Origin: Ephemerocybe angulata
Taxonomy: Eukaryota; Basidiomycota; Agaricomycetes; Agaricales; Psathyrellaceae
Reading direction: 5' to 3'
Length of the DNA stretch: 64,000 nucleotides
Assembly (NCBI GenBank): GCA_013368325.1
Contig: JAACJK010000163.1
Location: 3,224,001 to 3,288,000, forward strand
Under the pieces are notes generated by a model. It saw only the letters and a program-made list of their open reading frames with translations, had not been told where the DNA came from and did no database searches. Of the stretch, positions 44,483-57,665 are shown piece after piece. The translations under genes and the position numbers were made by a program. Every line of letters begins with the position of its first letter. Positions within the stretch are counted from its first letter, which is position 1.

Positions 44483-46744
44483 ATGCAGTTCTCTACTGGC
44501 CTGCGGGCGGTCCTCGCATCCCTTCTAATTGTACCAGCACTTGGTGGTCTTCTGGCCGATGTCTCCAATTTGCCCAAGGACCTGACATACGACTACATCG
44601 TCGTCGGCGGTGCGTCGCTAATTATAGGACGCGTTATTTGACTCGTATCTAACTTCTACAATAGCTGGAACTGCGGGAAACGTTATTGCGAACCGTCTCT
44701 CGGCCAATGGCAGCTACAAAGTGCTCGTTCTGGAAGCAGGCGTTAGGTATGCATCTACCACACGGTCAGCACACGGCAGTGCCTCACTTTCTCCCTTAGC
44801 GACGACGGCGTGCTGGCTGCCCACGTCCCCTTCTTGGGTCCTTCCTTGACCCCAGGTACTCCTTACGACTGGAACTACACTGTCGCCGCACAGGCAGGCC
44901 TCGATGGCCGTTCCTTCCCCTACCCTCGAGGGAAGCTACTCGGTGGCTGCTCCTCCGTTAGTGAGTACCCATCTCACGCTGCTGCGTATCAAAAATGCAT
45001 GTGCTGACCACACTGAAAGACTACATGGTCCATCAGTTCGGTTCATCTGAGGACTATGATAAGTTGGCCAAAGACACCGGGGACTCGAGCTGGAGCTGGA
45101 AGAACATTCGTCAATATATCTTCAAGGTACGAAGGTGTTTTGCTTTGCCTTCAAGCGCCACTTCTCACTCTGTCATCATCGCAGCACGAGCGTATTGTGG
45201 CTCCCGCTGATGGACACAAGACCGCAGGACAGTACACTCCGGCTAACCATGGCACGACTGGCACTCTCCCCGTCAGCTTGCCTGGTAACTCACAAGGCAT
45301 CGATGCCCGCGTGATTGCCACCACCAAGGAGCAGGCTGCCGAGTTCCCCTTCAACCAGGATATGGGTGGGGGAGATGTCTTGGGCGTCGGCTGGACTCAG
45401 AACTCGATTGGCAATGGCGAGCGTAGCAGCTCCTCGACGACATATCTCGCTGAGGCGCTTAAGCGACCCAACGTTGACCTGCTGCTTAACGCTCAGGTCA
45501 CGAAGCTCGTCCAGACGGGAACCACTTTCCTCCCTCCTTTCGGGCCTAGCGTTCCCGCATTCCGTTCCCTTCAATTCTCCAAGGGTCCCGGAGGTAGATT
45601 TATATCCATGTTTCGAAGGTGTCCTCTGATACTGATACATCTCCAATAGCCCCAGTTACCACCGTAAAGGCCAGGAAGGAAATTATCCTTTCGGCTGGAT
45701 CCATTAACACCCCTCAAATCCTTCTTCTATCTGGAATCGGGCCCAAGGCAGACCTCCAGGCTTTGGGAATTAAGACCATCATCGACAACCCCTCCGTCGG
45801 CCGTAACCTTTCTGACCACGTTCTCCTCCCCAACATCTACAACGTCAAGTCCGGAGAGAGCTTGGACAACCTCCTCAGGGATCCTGCATTGATCGGCCCT
45901 GCTATCGACCAATGGAACACGACGCGCACTGGTGCATTGGCCAACGGTGTCACCAACAACTTGGGCTTCCTCCGGCTCCCTAGCAACGCGACCATCTTCA
46001 AGACCCAAAAAGACCCTGCTACAGGTCCGAAGGCGTCTCACTGGGAGCTCATCGCGCTGGTGCGTTCCTCCAGGTCTACTCTTTGTCGTTCTATACTAAT
46101 ATTGGTGGACTTGCTTAGAACTTCTGGATCAATCCTGGTGTCCCTCAGCCTCCCGCTGGAGACTTTGTCACCTTTATTTCCGCTCTGATCTCGCCCACTT
46201 CTCGTACGTTCAAGTCTCCTGATACAAATCGGACATGGGACTAACTGTTTCGCGCTATGCAGGCGGCTTCGTTAAGTTGGCATCTGCCGACCCCTTCCAG
46301 GCGCCCATCATTGACCCCAACATGGTGACGACGGAGTTCGACAAGTTCGCGTTGCGCGAAGCTGTGAGAGCAACGAAGCGCTTCGCCGCTGGAAGCGCAT
46401 GGAAGGACTATATCACGAGCCCATGGGGTGGCCTGTCCGCAACCTCAGACGCCGACATTGATGCGTATGTCAGAGGACAGTCGACGACCGTCTTCCACCC
46501 CATTGGAACTTCTTCTATGACCGCGAAGGGCGCGAAGTACGGTGTCGTTGATCCTGATCTTAAGGTCAAGGGCACTGATGGACTCCGTATTGTGGATGCT
46601 TCGATCTTGGTGAGTTTTCGAGATCTTTTGCAGTTTGGTGCTTTGTCCTGATGTTTATCGCAGCCCACCATTCCGAACGCCCATACCCAAGGCCCGACTT
46701 ACCTCATTGCTGAGAAGGCCGCTGCTGCTATCCTTACCTGTTAG
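44483..46744 (+). CDS. Secreted GMC oxidoreductase, aryl-alcohol oxidase type (602 aa, 9 exons)
   Basis: FAD enzyme of the AA3 family that oxidises aromatic or aliphatic primary alcohols and releases H2O2 used by ligninolytic peroxidases. Signal peptide [23 protein letters not shown]-binding [18 protein letters not shown] signatures [16 protein letters not shown] and [20 protein letters not shown]. The two active-site histidines are His539 ([10 protein letters not shown]) and His583 ([12 protein letters not shown]). Exons: 44483-44609, 44665-44746, 44800-44960, 45020-45126, 45185-45593, 45650-46059, 46119-46203, 46263-46609, 46664-46744; total 1809 nt. Overall layout follows Pleurotus-type aryl-alcohol oxidase, with a short extra loop ([14 protein letters not shown]). 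Substrate range cannot be read from sequence. Confidence 0.92.
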
Positions 46745-47823
46745 TTGATGCCCTGGCTATCCTGAGTGCTGAAAGGATAAATACTGACTCTGGTACCTTT
46801 GGGACTCGTCCGCTCTTTAGAATACACTCGTTTTCTTTCGTCGTTCTCGAACTCTCAAGGTTTTCTTCGTGGATCATGTACTTTCGTTACCGTATAATAC
46901 GGGCATGTGTGTAATACTTTTAATGTGTTTCAAGGTTTTCAACTTTAGTGTATACCCTGCAATGTGAACTTGTCTTCTACCCTCGCGTGCGCTGTCCTGC
47001 AGCTGGTCACACACTGGGCAGTCAGATGTTCAGATACCCACGATCAGCAGGTTGAAGCTGCAATTTGCGAGCGTTCGGGCGTATCTCGAAGGCTTTTCTT
47101 CCGACGACGACATACACAATCTTCCCTTCTTTGTAACTGGTTCAACATCTCGCAATCCAGTGGCTTACCATGAAGTCAATGCATTGGTAGGCAAAGATAT
47201 GTGCGAGGCTCGCAGGTGACGAAGCGCCCGCAGCGATTTACTGATGTGTACATTGTCTTCCATTGGTATTCTATCAACTGAACTGGGCTGATAGACCTTC
47301 TCAGTGATACCTAACATAGTCGTCACCACCTTCCCTTCAAACGAAGCAGCGAAGTTGCCCTATCTGTCACCGAGAGGAGGCCCGGAGTTCGACGAATTTA
47401 GCGGCAGAAATGGTCCGTGCGCCATGCCGCATGACCGTCTGGGTTTGAAAATGGGCGGCAGGTGACCTTTGTGGCGTGCGAATGTCTCGTTTGGTGACTG
47501 CCAGGTCACAGGGTTTTCAGATCACGGTTGTCCGTGACCTTCACGCCCCATATCACCACCCCTCTCTGCCCTCCCACTGATCTCACCCGTCGAGCTCATC
47601 GTCGTCCCCTCGCTGTGCAGCGCATTGACCACGCACTTTGCACGCCGGGAACCATTATATACACCCTTTGACCAACGACGAAGAGGGATTTCATTTGCTG
47701 TGCTCGTTATCGCCTGCAGCGAGCTCAGACAATCGAATAAGCGCACAGACCAATCCAACCAACGACGTCGGGCATCCTCGCGAGAATAACGGATAAGCCT
47801 CTATCCAAGAACCGCAAATCGAA
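46745..47823. other. Intergenic between oxidase and bHLH gene
   Basis: Oxidase 3-prime UTR and the bHLH promoter. TATATA at 47656-47661 lies 168 bp upstream of the bHLH ATG. No other gene is recognised. Confidence 0.4.
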
Positions 47824-49215
47824 ATGTCGTCCACTGCCCCTGATCCCAATGTCAATCAAGGAGCACCTGCCGCCGCTCCAGCCCAACCCACTCAGGCAGC
47901 TATGGCAGTACCGAACCTTGGGACCAATCCTGCCGACTACAGCGCCTTCAACAGTCTTAACAATCTCGAGCCAGCGGCGTTGCTCAAGATCCTTCGCTCC
48001 ATCCCCGGCGTCTTCCAGCAGGTGTGTATCACTTTCGCTATCTAATCTTAAGCATCGTTCGTCCTCCCCGGCGGTTGAAAGGTGTTTCGTCGCCTTTTAC
48101 GCCTCTTCTTCCTCGACTTTGAGGCAATCATCTAAAGGGTGGATCCCCACGTGATGGTTAATTAACGCGTTTGAGGGAGCACGAGAAAGACACGCGCGGT
48201 CACGAGAAAGGGGTGGCATGACACCTCTTGTCAAAGCCAACCCGTATAAATAACCCGCACATCGCCCTTCCCACTCTTCAGCCTCCCCTGCTATGACCTC
48301 TGCAGAGTCAGCTCTCTTCGCAGCCCGGCTAATCCATCTACTTTTGCAGGTTGAGCAAAATCCCGGTCAGAAGCAGGACGCAGCACAGGCACTCTCCAAC
48401 CTCGCCCAGAATCCCTTCCCCAATCAGCCAGGTATCCCCGTTCCATATCCCCCTGGTGCTCCCGGGATCAACGATCCTGGCCCATCTTCGCACCCCCGTG
48501 GCCCCCCAAATCTCGGACATTTGAGCACTGTTGCCATGCAGGCAGCGCCTGTTCCCCAGCAGCCTCAGGCCGATGGTCCTAAACCCATAGTTCCTGGCTC
48601 GCCTACCGCTGGTGGGCAAGACAATGGCAATGCTTCAACTTCTACGGCGGGCGGCTCACAACCTGGAACCCCAGCTGCTGGAGGTTCTGCTGGAGGTCGT
48701 CGAGGCCGCAACCCCACAATCGGCAGCGAGGAGTGGACAAGGCAGAGAAAGGATAACCATGTCAGTGCATCTTTATCGTTATGGTCCTTTGCCGTTACTT
48801 ATATATTCCACAGAAAGAAGTTGAGCGCCGTCGTCGAGGCAACATCAACGAGGGCATCAATGAGCTTGGCCGCATTGTGCCCAACGGCACGGGGGAGAAG
48901 GCGAAGGGGGCCATCCTTGCACGCGCTGTTCAGTATATCCACCATCTGAAGGAGAACGAGGCTCGCAACATCGAGAAGTGGACTCTCGAGAAGCTTCTCA
49001 TGGACCAAGCGATGGGTGATCTCCAGGCTCAACTCGAGGAGGTCAAGCGTCTGTGGGACGAGGAGCGCAATGCCCGGGCCAGGCTCGAGACAGAGTTGGA
49101 GCTTCTTCGTGGTGCCAAGGAAGAGGGAGCTGCTGGGGCTAAGCGGCGAAGTGAGGAGGAGATCGCTGCCGAAGGGGGTGCTGAACGCGATGGCAAGCGC
49201 CAGAGAACCGATTAA
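47824..49215 (+). CDS. bHLH transcription factor, Cbf1-like (336 aa)
   Basis: Nuclear E-box (CACGTG) binding protein; yeast Cbf1 acts in sulfur metabolism and at centromeres. Exons: 47824-48021, 48350-48760, 48814-49215. The first 200 residues are Pro/Gly/Ala-rich and disordered. The DNA-binding helix carries the H-x3-E-x3-R code for CACGTG in NHKEVERRRRGNIN (His203, Glu207, Arg211). The helix-loop-helix includes INELGRIVPNGTGEKAKG and ILARAVQYIHHLKENE, followed by a leucine-repeat coiled coil (LQAQLEEVKRLWDEERNARA). Intron 1 is 328 nt, far longer than others in the window, and contains its own E-box, TATA box and in-frame ATG. Confidence 0.9.
48148..48295 (+). promoter_or_regulatory. Candidate internal promoter in intron 1 of the bHLH gene
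   Basis: CACGTG at 48148-48153 (minus strand ATCACGTGG, matching the Cbf1 site RTCACGTG), then TATAAATA at 48245-48252 and ATG at 48293. From this ATG the frame reads MTSAESALFAARLIHLLLQ and runs without splicing straight into exon 2 (VEQNPG). A transcript from here would encode a 289-residue isoform with a different N-terminus and the same bHLH. Confidence 0.5.
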
Positions 49216-51999
49216 GTTATGAACGCCCGCCTTTTATTGCATTTCCACCTTCCTCACTTCCTCCTTGTGAAATCCGATGCAGCCCACTCTTTTGGTCGGT
49301 TTCTTGCCACCTTTGCCACCCTTCGCATCTTTCTTGTTCCATTTCTTCTCATGTTGCATTCATCCATCCTTGAATCCGTGTACTATATCCATTTCATTAG
49401 GCTTATTCCTGCTCTCTGAGCGCCCCTTCAGACTCTTGTGTTTATATTCGATATCTGACTCTGTACTGTAAGCGCCTCGGTCTCCCTTATCTTCCTCTCC
49501 CATGAACAATCAACTGTCTTTGTATGATGACTTACTGTCTCAATCCTCTTTTTGAACCCTGTCTTGAATGATGTACTGAGTGGTCTGGCTCTCGTGCGCC
49601 TTACCACCTTTGAACGCAAGCTGGATATGAGAAAAGGTGGACTTTCAAGGAGATTCGAGTGCGCCGGTGGGGTTTTTATGCGTGCTAATCTCCTCTGCCC
49701 TCTAGTGAAGCGCACGGCCCACCAACGGCACACAATGGGAAGAGGTGCCGAAACCCCCGCCGGGTTGTGGGTTAGTTTCACGGTCAGAGCTTTGCTGAAG
49801 CGACGGGGAACATCTTCATCACTCTGAATCTTGTCGTGCACAATGCTATCCATTCAATACGCGTGACGGCAGGCGCCTGCACGCTGTCGGGGCCTAGAAT
49901 CTTTGGGCGCTTGTCCACATCATTGGGGCAATTTTGTGCCACTTTCGCGACAAACTGGAAAAAACTGCAATTCAATTGAACACACGTCGATGAGATTCTG
50001 CAGACATTGACACCCGACAGAACCCTCGGTGACCAATCCCCTCCGGCTCCATCTTGGGTTTTGCACAGGTTCTCCAGGATCCAGATCGAGTGTGGTTGCA
50101 TAGCCGGAATGGAATCGTAGGTACGGGAGGTTTGAGGTCAGAATCCAGTCTGGAATCTATGCAACCCCGGCATGGGTGTTCTACCGGCTCGTCGAGGAGC
50201 AAGGGGGCACGTCGAACACGTACCGCCGAGGAGAACGCTAATGAAGTCCAGGAACGCATACACGTCGTCATGAGGTACAAATACGTGCTCTTCCCCGAGG
50301 GTGCGTGCAGCCTCTAGTACCGTCGTATGCTTTCTGTGTGCTCAGCTGGATCGCAGTGGGTGACGCTGGGCAAGGGGAAATGGGGTGGGCAGTGAAAGGA
50401 TGGAACTTGGGGTCTGGACGTCCCCCCATACGTCTGGGGCGATCCATCGTACTGTCTGCGGTGTGACGTCGAGAATTAGGGTTCGGGAGGTATGGGACGC
50501 CTGTACCGCTGCGACGGGTCGAGAGAGGCTAGTGCGTTCTGCTGTTATCTTTCACTTGGGCTTCTCGTGTGGCATGCCTTTCCGGCGCGGGTTAACATGA
50601 GCCTGGACGTGGTAAATTGGTTAGTGGGCTTCCCGGTTTGCACTTTTTGGGGGTCAGATTCTGAACCCTCGGAGTATGTTAGGTTACCATGGGTCTTGGG
50701 ACGGTTATAGCTATGGTGCGGAAGAGGTGTGCATGTGTGTAGTAAGCTAGTCTCCACTACCCTCTTTTTGCCGAGTCGGATGTTCATTTGGGGTGCTGCC
50801 AACTCGAGACCGCCGGGATGACTCGAGGCAGCGTTCTTGCCTGTTCCATCCACCTTCGGCTCGGGATGAATAAATCTGTATTGAAAGGACCCCATATGCT
50901 TTTAGTGATTCACCTCGTTTCGAGAGGGAATACGGGCCAGTCAGTCGAGAAAGGGGGCCGCATTTTCCGCTGGAGAGCTCCAACCAAACGCGTCTGGAGC
51001 CTCCTTCTTTCTACGTTCCATCCGGCGCAGCACCTCCAGGCCGCTCTAAGCCACCTACCTCCCTTACGGGTCTCGCTTCTGGACACCGAAAAAAATGGCT
51101 CACTAGTATCTCTTCGTAACGCTTGGGAATGCATTCTTTACTGAGTCGTGGGTATGTCAGCCCACTGGCATGTGCTCCTGTCAGTCAAGGTTTGGCACTA
51201 GCTATTCCTGACTCACTCGACCGACAAACCGACAGATTGTGGCTGCTGATCTTCGTCGCCGACTTCCCCGAAAAGGAAAATAAAAGGGACCCACAATGGC
51301 CGAGTATTCCTTGAGCAGCCGAAAAAATCAAAGCAATGCTCGGTAAACAAGATGCCATTCGCACTGCGGCTAGTTACATCAATACAGCGATACCTCAAAG
51401 CAGCCTTGAAGTCTGCAGAAGACTGTGATCAATTGGCTCGGATGTGCGGAGCCCCGGGCAATCTACGGCTGTATGTATGGCTTTATCGTCTCCCGCAGTG
51501 GTGGAGTGCACTTACCAATGGGAGCAATACGCAGTTTCTGCCGTACCGAACCTGGTGCCCGAGCGCTATATTTGAATGGGCTAAGTTCAGCACAGAGCAT
51601 AGATAGAGTTCAAGAGTGCGATCTCCATCTTTCAAACTTTAGTGTGCGTTGTTCGCACACCTTCCTTTAATTGATAATGGAAGCGTCTTACATCGAGATG
51701 CATACCTGGACGTATACCCGGTACCAGTGTGCGTATGTGTATGTGTGCTAGTCTTGCTACCAACATCTGGGAGACAATAAGCGAGGCAGATAGTGGTAAG
51801 GGCACGCGAAGCTTAGCGCCCAGGCTGAGTATGCGAAACGCCCGAGACAGCGTCTTGGCGATTCAGCAGACCGATGCCCTCCGTGTGCAATAATGTGCTG
51901 TGCCTCGTGCTTCTCCAACGTATCACAATCTTGATCAACATAGCGCATCTTCTGTATTCGAAGGACATCCTAAGAACAGTACTGAGTATGTTCTGGTCC
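49216..51999. other. 2.8 kb without a recognised gene
   Basis: Starts with the bHLH 3-prime UTR. Several frames of 60-140 codons occur on both strands, but none shows a domain, splice continuity or paralogue in the window. Confidence 0.35.
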
Positions 52000-53355
52000 C
52001 TAACCCCAAAGGTGAGCCGCCTTATCATCCCCATAATACCTGTCTCCTTTGACCTCAAATTCATCAATAATCCTCGTGGTCTCCGCAAAGTCTTTGTCCG
52101 AGAGCTTGATATCTCCCGCCTCCAAGTTTTCCAAAGCCCGCGACGCCTTCCTGTAACGCGAGAGGTATATTGAGTCCAACGAGCAGACGGAAGCACGAGA
52201 AACGAAGAACCCACGAGGACCCTGGCAGGGGATAACATTCGGTCCGAGGTGGGCGACCCAAGGCGAGAGCGAGCTGTGCAAGGGTAGCGCCGACTCGTTT
52301 GGCAATTTCAGTATGGGAGTCGACGATCGCGAAGTTGTGCTTCAGCGCCTCCTGATCGCGGAAACGCGTCAGGCCTTTTCGACCGTCACCCTCTGTACGA
52401 AGGTGTGTTATGAGAAGAGGTACTCGTAAGATGGGGAAATATGGACTGACCAGGGATGCCTGCAGCCTTCTTGATTTGGCCAGTGATAAAGCCTTTCCCG
52501 AGGGGGCTGCAAGACATAGTACTAGTGATGATCTTGTCAACGTAGCGCCAAAGAAGGAACTTGAAGAGAGGGCTTACGAGTATGCTTTGACAGAGACGCC
52601 GAGCTCCCTCGCTGCCTAGAGAACCTTCTTCTGGTTTTCTCATAGGCCCAAGGGCTGACTTCGATCTCGACCGCGGTGACAGGATACACCTGGCCATTTA
52701 AACACCATCACTAAGCTTCGCAAGCCAACTGGAAGAGTATCACGAGGTTCTCCATTGTCTTCTCGATGGGGAACCTCGAGTTCGAGCAGGCTCGAATAGA
52801 TCGACTTTCTTAATGGGGCCGAGGGCGCGCTGGATGTTGTCGAGACTCGTTCTCCATACTAGAGACCATACCGCTTGAGTCGATGAGGGAATTAACTTTT
52901 AGGATTGCACTTACGAGAAATCAGGGCCCTTGATCTTCGCGTTTACCGCTCCCTTTACTGAGAGAAAGGTCCTGTCGGCATATTCAGGATACTTCGCGAA
53001 GAATCGGGACAGCAACTCTAAGTTAGCAGTGCCCCAGTCCCTTGCGTAGAATTCGCCTACAAAATGATAACGATAATGAGCAAAATCAAGACATGGAAGC
53101 GGTCCAGGGGATAGCTTGAGCGGTGGCCGCGTCTAACTCACCGCTGTTCAGGAAGGCCTTGGCACCGACAGGGAGCGCATCGATACCCGCCTTGGTAGAC
53201 TCAAAGCACTGTTCATCCGTGAGGGGTTCGAGTCCCGCCCTACAGACAGAGTCAGCCGAATCCACTGAGCGCAGGCAGAATGTTGGCTTATGGGGACAAA
53301 GGGAAAGACGACACGCAACCCTCCTGGCCTCGGCGGAGGCTCTTTTCAATAACAA
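52000..53355 (-). pseudogene. Decayed aldo-keto reductase, tandem copy
   Basis: Colinear with the intact reductase downstream: EPLTDEQCFESTKAGIDALP, GEFYARDWGTANLELLSRFF, YADRTFLSVKGAVN, LDNIQRALGPIKKVDLFEPA, then EIEVSPWAYE, LGKGFITGQIKKAAG and a C-terminus ending AAHLWG at 52000. Lesions: a frameshift after LFEPARTR (near 52780); loss of the segment matching LLNEGKFSHIGLSECNHN; a short deletion with frameshift after SPWAYE (near 52640); no clean first exon. It stands in the same orientation as the intact gene, about 600 bp away, so it is a tandem duplicate that has died. Confidence 0.8.
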
Positions 53356-53992
53356 AAGGGAGAGCCCAGGCCACGTCAGACAGACATGGGTCTTATGAGT
53401 TCGCAGAATTCGAGGAGAGGTCCATTAGTAGTTAGGGGCGCTCCCATTTATGGCAACTCCCCCTAAGTTCTTTGGGCGCTTATTATGTAGCATGCTCCAA
53501 CCTTCGAACGGGCGTCGGGTTCCACGGGCAAGCTACACCACCAGAATTTCTTAGCGTAGTGTACGTGTACGTGCGGTGCGCCAGAGCCTCCGTACCGCAT
53601 CCCGTGGAGCTCGAGACACCGGGTAATCAGAAATGAGCGTCATGTTTCCTCATTACCACTTGTGTCCTGAAAACTTCCTGGTGTTCCTGGCCGCAGATGC
53701 GCAGATTCCTTAAGTTGGATGCGGTACTATCCACTTTGCATGTCTCTACAGATGCATCTCGCCTCGTTTCAACAAGCTCTACAGCTATTTTAATCGGAGC
53801 GGCGTCCTCGTTACAGTCCTCCCAAAAGCCACTCCAGAACATCTCGGAGATTCGGTACTCTTTGCAAGTCCCCCATCTTATGTTATTTGCCCCTTGTGCA
53901 TCTCAATCGCGATGTGAGATCACTTGATTCTTCAACACCAAGTTCAACCTATACTTAACACAAGTACACGAATAGTCCAATCTGCCAGCCCT
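53356..53992. other. Spacer between the tandem reductases
   Basis: About 640 bp; no gene recognised. Contains the 3-prime end of the intact reductase. Confidence 0.35.
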
Positions 53993-55577
53993 CTATCCCC
54001 ACAGATGTGCCGCCTTATCATCCTGGCCAAAGTACCTATCTCCCTTAACTTCAAACTCGTCAATAAGCTTCGTAATCTCCTCGAAGTCCTTGTCCGAAAG
54101 CTTGATGTCTCCAGCCTCCAGATTTTCCAAAGTCCGCGAGGCCTTGCTGTAAATTCAGAAATGCTATGTTTAGCACAAACAACGAACCTAGAAGTAAGGA
54201 AGAGCTTGGGCACGCACGAAGATCCTGGAAGGGGAATGACGTTAGGCCCGAGGTGCGCGACCCAAGCAATGGAGAGCTGGGCGGGGGTGGACCCCACACG
54301 CTTCGCAACCTCGGTGAGCGCGTCGACGATCGCGAAGTTGTGGTTAAGGATCTCCTGGTCGCGGAAACGCGTCATTCCCTTGCGGTGATCGCCAGCTATT
54401 CATGGACCTTGGAATCAGAGATTGCTGTATATTGAAGGGGGTATGGGACCCGACCTGGAAGATCTGCGGCGCTCTTGATCTGGCCAGTAATGAAGCCTTT
54501 CCCAAGGGGACTGTGCAATTGTGGAGGATAGTCAAGTTCGTTAACCCGTTGCACTTCCAACCCCAGGCGAGTTGGAAGCTTACGAGTAGGCCATGACGGA
54601 GATTCCGAGCTCTTTGGCGGCTTCGATAACTTTCTTCTGGTTCTCTTCGTACGCCCAGGGGCTAACTTCGATCTCGACGGCCGTAACAGGGTGCACCTGT
54701 GCACCAACCCATTGTAAGTACCGGTTGAGTAGGGGAATATGGGTGGACGCACGGCATGCGCACGTCTGAGTGTGTTGTGATTGCACTCGGAAAGCCCAAT
54801 GTGCGAGAACTTGCCCTCATTGAGGAGCGTGACGAGGTTCTCCATGATCTTCTCGATCGGGAGGTTCGAGTCGATTCGCGCGGGCTGGAAAAGGTCGACT
54901 TTCTTGATGGGCCCCAGTGCGCGTTCGATGTTATCCAGCCCGGCACGCAGATATTCGATACTAGCGCATTGAGCGAGTTAGATATAGTAGATTTGGTATG
55001 CAGAATTTGGGGGAAGCAGGATACTAAGGTGGAATGTCACGTACGAGCAGTCGGGGCCTTGGATCTTGGGGTTAATCGCACCCTTCACGGAGAGGAACGT
55101 CTTGTCCGCGTATTCGGGGTACTTGGCGAAGAAGCGGGACAGCATCTCCAAGTTTCCTGTTCCCCAGTCCATTGCATAGAATTCACCTGCAGAACGAAGA
55201 ATAATATCAAGTCTGAGCTCTCCTGTAGCAGTACGCCAGAAGGACCCTGCTGGCAGTCTCACCGCTGTTGATGATACCCTTGGTGCCAGCGGGAAGCGCA
55301 TCGATGCCAGCCTTGATCGCCTCAAAGCACTGCTCGTCTGGGACGGGGGTGGGCACCCAGCTGCCATATATGTTAGTTTACTGCAGCTTCAACACAGCTA
55401 GTTCAAGCGCCTTCAAGCGCTACTAGTAGGTCCTCACGTCATCTGCATCAAGCCATGCTGAGGTTGCTTCAGCCAAAGAGCTCATCGTCGAAGGTACAGA
55501 CAGATGCTGCTCACCGCAACCCTCCCGACGGTAACGTCTGCCGCGGTTCCCCCAAGCTTGGTAGTAGCTGAAACCAT
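53993..55577 (-). CDS. Aldo-keto reductase, pyridoxal reductase (AKR8) type
   Basis: NADPH-dependent (beta/alpha)8-barrel enzyme; closest family is fungal pyridoxal reductase Plr1, which interconverts pyridoxal and pyridoxine. Starts MVSATTKLGGTAADVTVGRV. Exons begin 55577-55515, 55457-55438 (20 nt, encoding HGLMQMT), 55360-55263, 55186-55045, then from about 54960 downstream. Active-site Tyr is in GEFYAMDW, Lys in FLSVKGAINP, and the barrel strand IGLSECNHNT follows. Later segments are VHPVTAVEIEVSPWAYEENQ, ELGISVMAYSPLGKGFITGQ, and the cofactor end QLSIAWVAHLGPNVIPLPGS with LENLEAGDIKLSDKDFEEIT. Stop at 53993-53995. Substrate specificity is inferred only from family resemblance. Confidence 0.87.
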
Positions 55578-57656
55578 ATTGTTTCGATTTGTCTTGTTGT
55601 GTGAGATTAGATGAAAGTTGTTGTGTGAGCTTGTAGCCACACTGTGTAGACCTTATATACGCGACTCAGTGCGCAGCCGACGGGTTGCCGTCAGTACTCC
55701 GCGACAACGACGAGGTGTCGAAAGTAAAGTGCGTGGTTGCGATACTTGCGAGTATCTCAGGACGCGACGCCTCACGGCACCGGCAGAAGTCCATGTTTGG
55801 ATGAATCATGGGCGCCTAACAATTGGGCTTATTAATGATGACGCAATGCGGATGACAGGGCCTATTCATTGTCAAGCCATCGACCAATGAAAGCCATGAA
55901 TTGACTGTTGTCTTTGGACTGATGCTTGGATCCTCGCATCTATGACTCGACGTATCGGAAATTATTATCCGTTGTGTACCGCAAGCGACCATCTATGGAA
56001 ATACATGTGATGCTCACTGACCGCGAAACCCTCAACGAGAGCTATTCAGGGATACGGCGTGAACTTCCCTTGTACTTGGTTCCACTTCTTCGTGTCTCCA
56101 CGAGCCTTCTGTGCTAGCTACAGGCAGTCGCCTATTGTGTACACCAAGATGCAGGGTGCATATCCCTCATCTGAGAGTGGCCGTAAACCCTTCAGCTTGC
56201 CGTCCGAAGCCGTCGCTTCATAGTGACGTGTTCATTGCCTGGTGAGGTCGGCTCTTATAATAAACCTCCTGGCTTCTATCGGGTGTCTCGCTATTCCTTG
56301 CTCTAAACAGCTTTATCTTGAACAAAGGGTGCCATCTCTCTTGAGCTCGACCAAACGATTTGCCATGAGCATCAATGGTGCATATATAGGCGCTGTAGGC
56401 GCGTTCGTTAGCGCCCCTGCTCCCTACAAGTTCCTCATTCTCCATTTGACTCTATTCCCTCTGTATTCCAGATACAACATACCTGTCATATCATTTCCAA
56501 AGGAAGGAGCAGCAAAACCCAACCCCCGACTCCGATACCGGGAACGCGTGGCCCATTACGAGGCGGGCCTCTGATTCACTGGTCTCATCCCAAGACTACA
56601 GTCGTCATAGGTATAGTAGTAGAGTATAATCGAAATGACAGTGCCGCACGATTTCCCCCACCACACTTCCACTCCCACCGTCCTGGCAATTTTCATTGGA
56701 GTAGATGGGTGTGGCAGAACGTATTTAAATGATGACCAGAACGGGGATCTGCATGAAGATATCCACCTTTGCATAGTGCCAGTCTGCTAAGCGTATCGCG
56801 CAAGAGTGGCCCCCGAGGGACACCGAAGTGGAGCCGGGGCTTAAGCCCAAGTTAATAGGAATGGTTCGATGCTGGAAATAGCCCAGCTAGCTGCACGTGT
56901 AGAGGCATCCAGTCAAAGCACAAGCTCTGTACGTTTGCGCAGTGGCCCAGAAATGAGGGCGACCTTCAATGACGCGTATACATACCTTAGGCTGGAATTT
57001 AGTGCTAATAGCCCGTGGACATCGTCGGTGTCATGCAGCCTTCGGTTCCGTCCAACCCGGGTCGTACGCGTGGGCGGACCGGTCAGTACACTACACAAGA
57101 TATACCGGCCGCTTTTTGCATGCGCGGACAACCGTATTATTTAGCTCGATAGGTTACGCCCCTCAGTGCGCCCCGCTGAGACCTCGGCGTCCGGCGCTTA
57201 AACTCGCACGAATACCGACTCCGGGCTTTTGTTCACCGCTCGAGCGAACATAACTAGGATGCTGTAGAGAAGAATCTCAGCACCTCTTTACTTGAATAAG
57301 AAAGGCAGGTACTGTGGACCGTGGTTTCCTTTAGAACTTGACGGCGCTGGCGATCAATACGGGAGTGTGCCTCGAAATTTCGCCTGGGCGGGCGGAGGGA
57401 ACGTGGAGATAGATGCGCGCTGAGTCCCGTTTGCTTCCGCTCCGTTGCTGTTAAAATGGGATTCGGAAGGGTGTGCACTGTGGTTGGTTTCAGCATGGTA
57501 CTTATGATCTCATATGCACCTCTTGTTTATTCGGTATTCACACCGTTTGCAATTCCAGGGCTCTTCCTAGAAACGGAAGCCAAGAGGCTAAAAAAAGCTC
57601 TAATCTCCAGAGATTTTCCATCCGACTGATGCCAGCTGATGCCTCTCTGATGTGCT
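55578..57656. other. 2.1 kb without a recognised gene
   Basis: Upstream of the reductase. Short frames only, none with recognisable motifs or splice continuity. Confidence 0.35.
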
Positions 57657-57665
57657 GTGAATCAG

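Noticed and set aside
53222..53240. Perfect tRNA B-box-like GGTTCGAGTCC
   Set aside because: It lies within reductase pseudogene sequence; no A box at the right distance, no pairing acceptor or anticodon stems.
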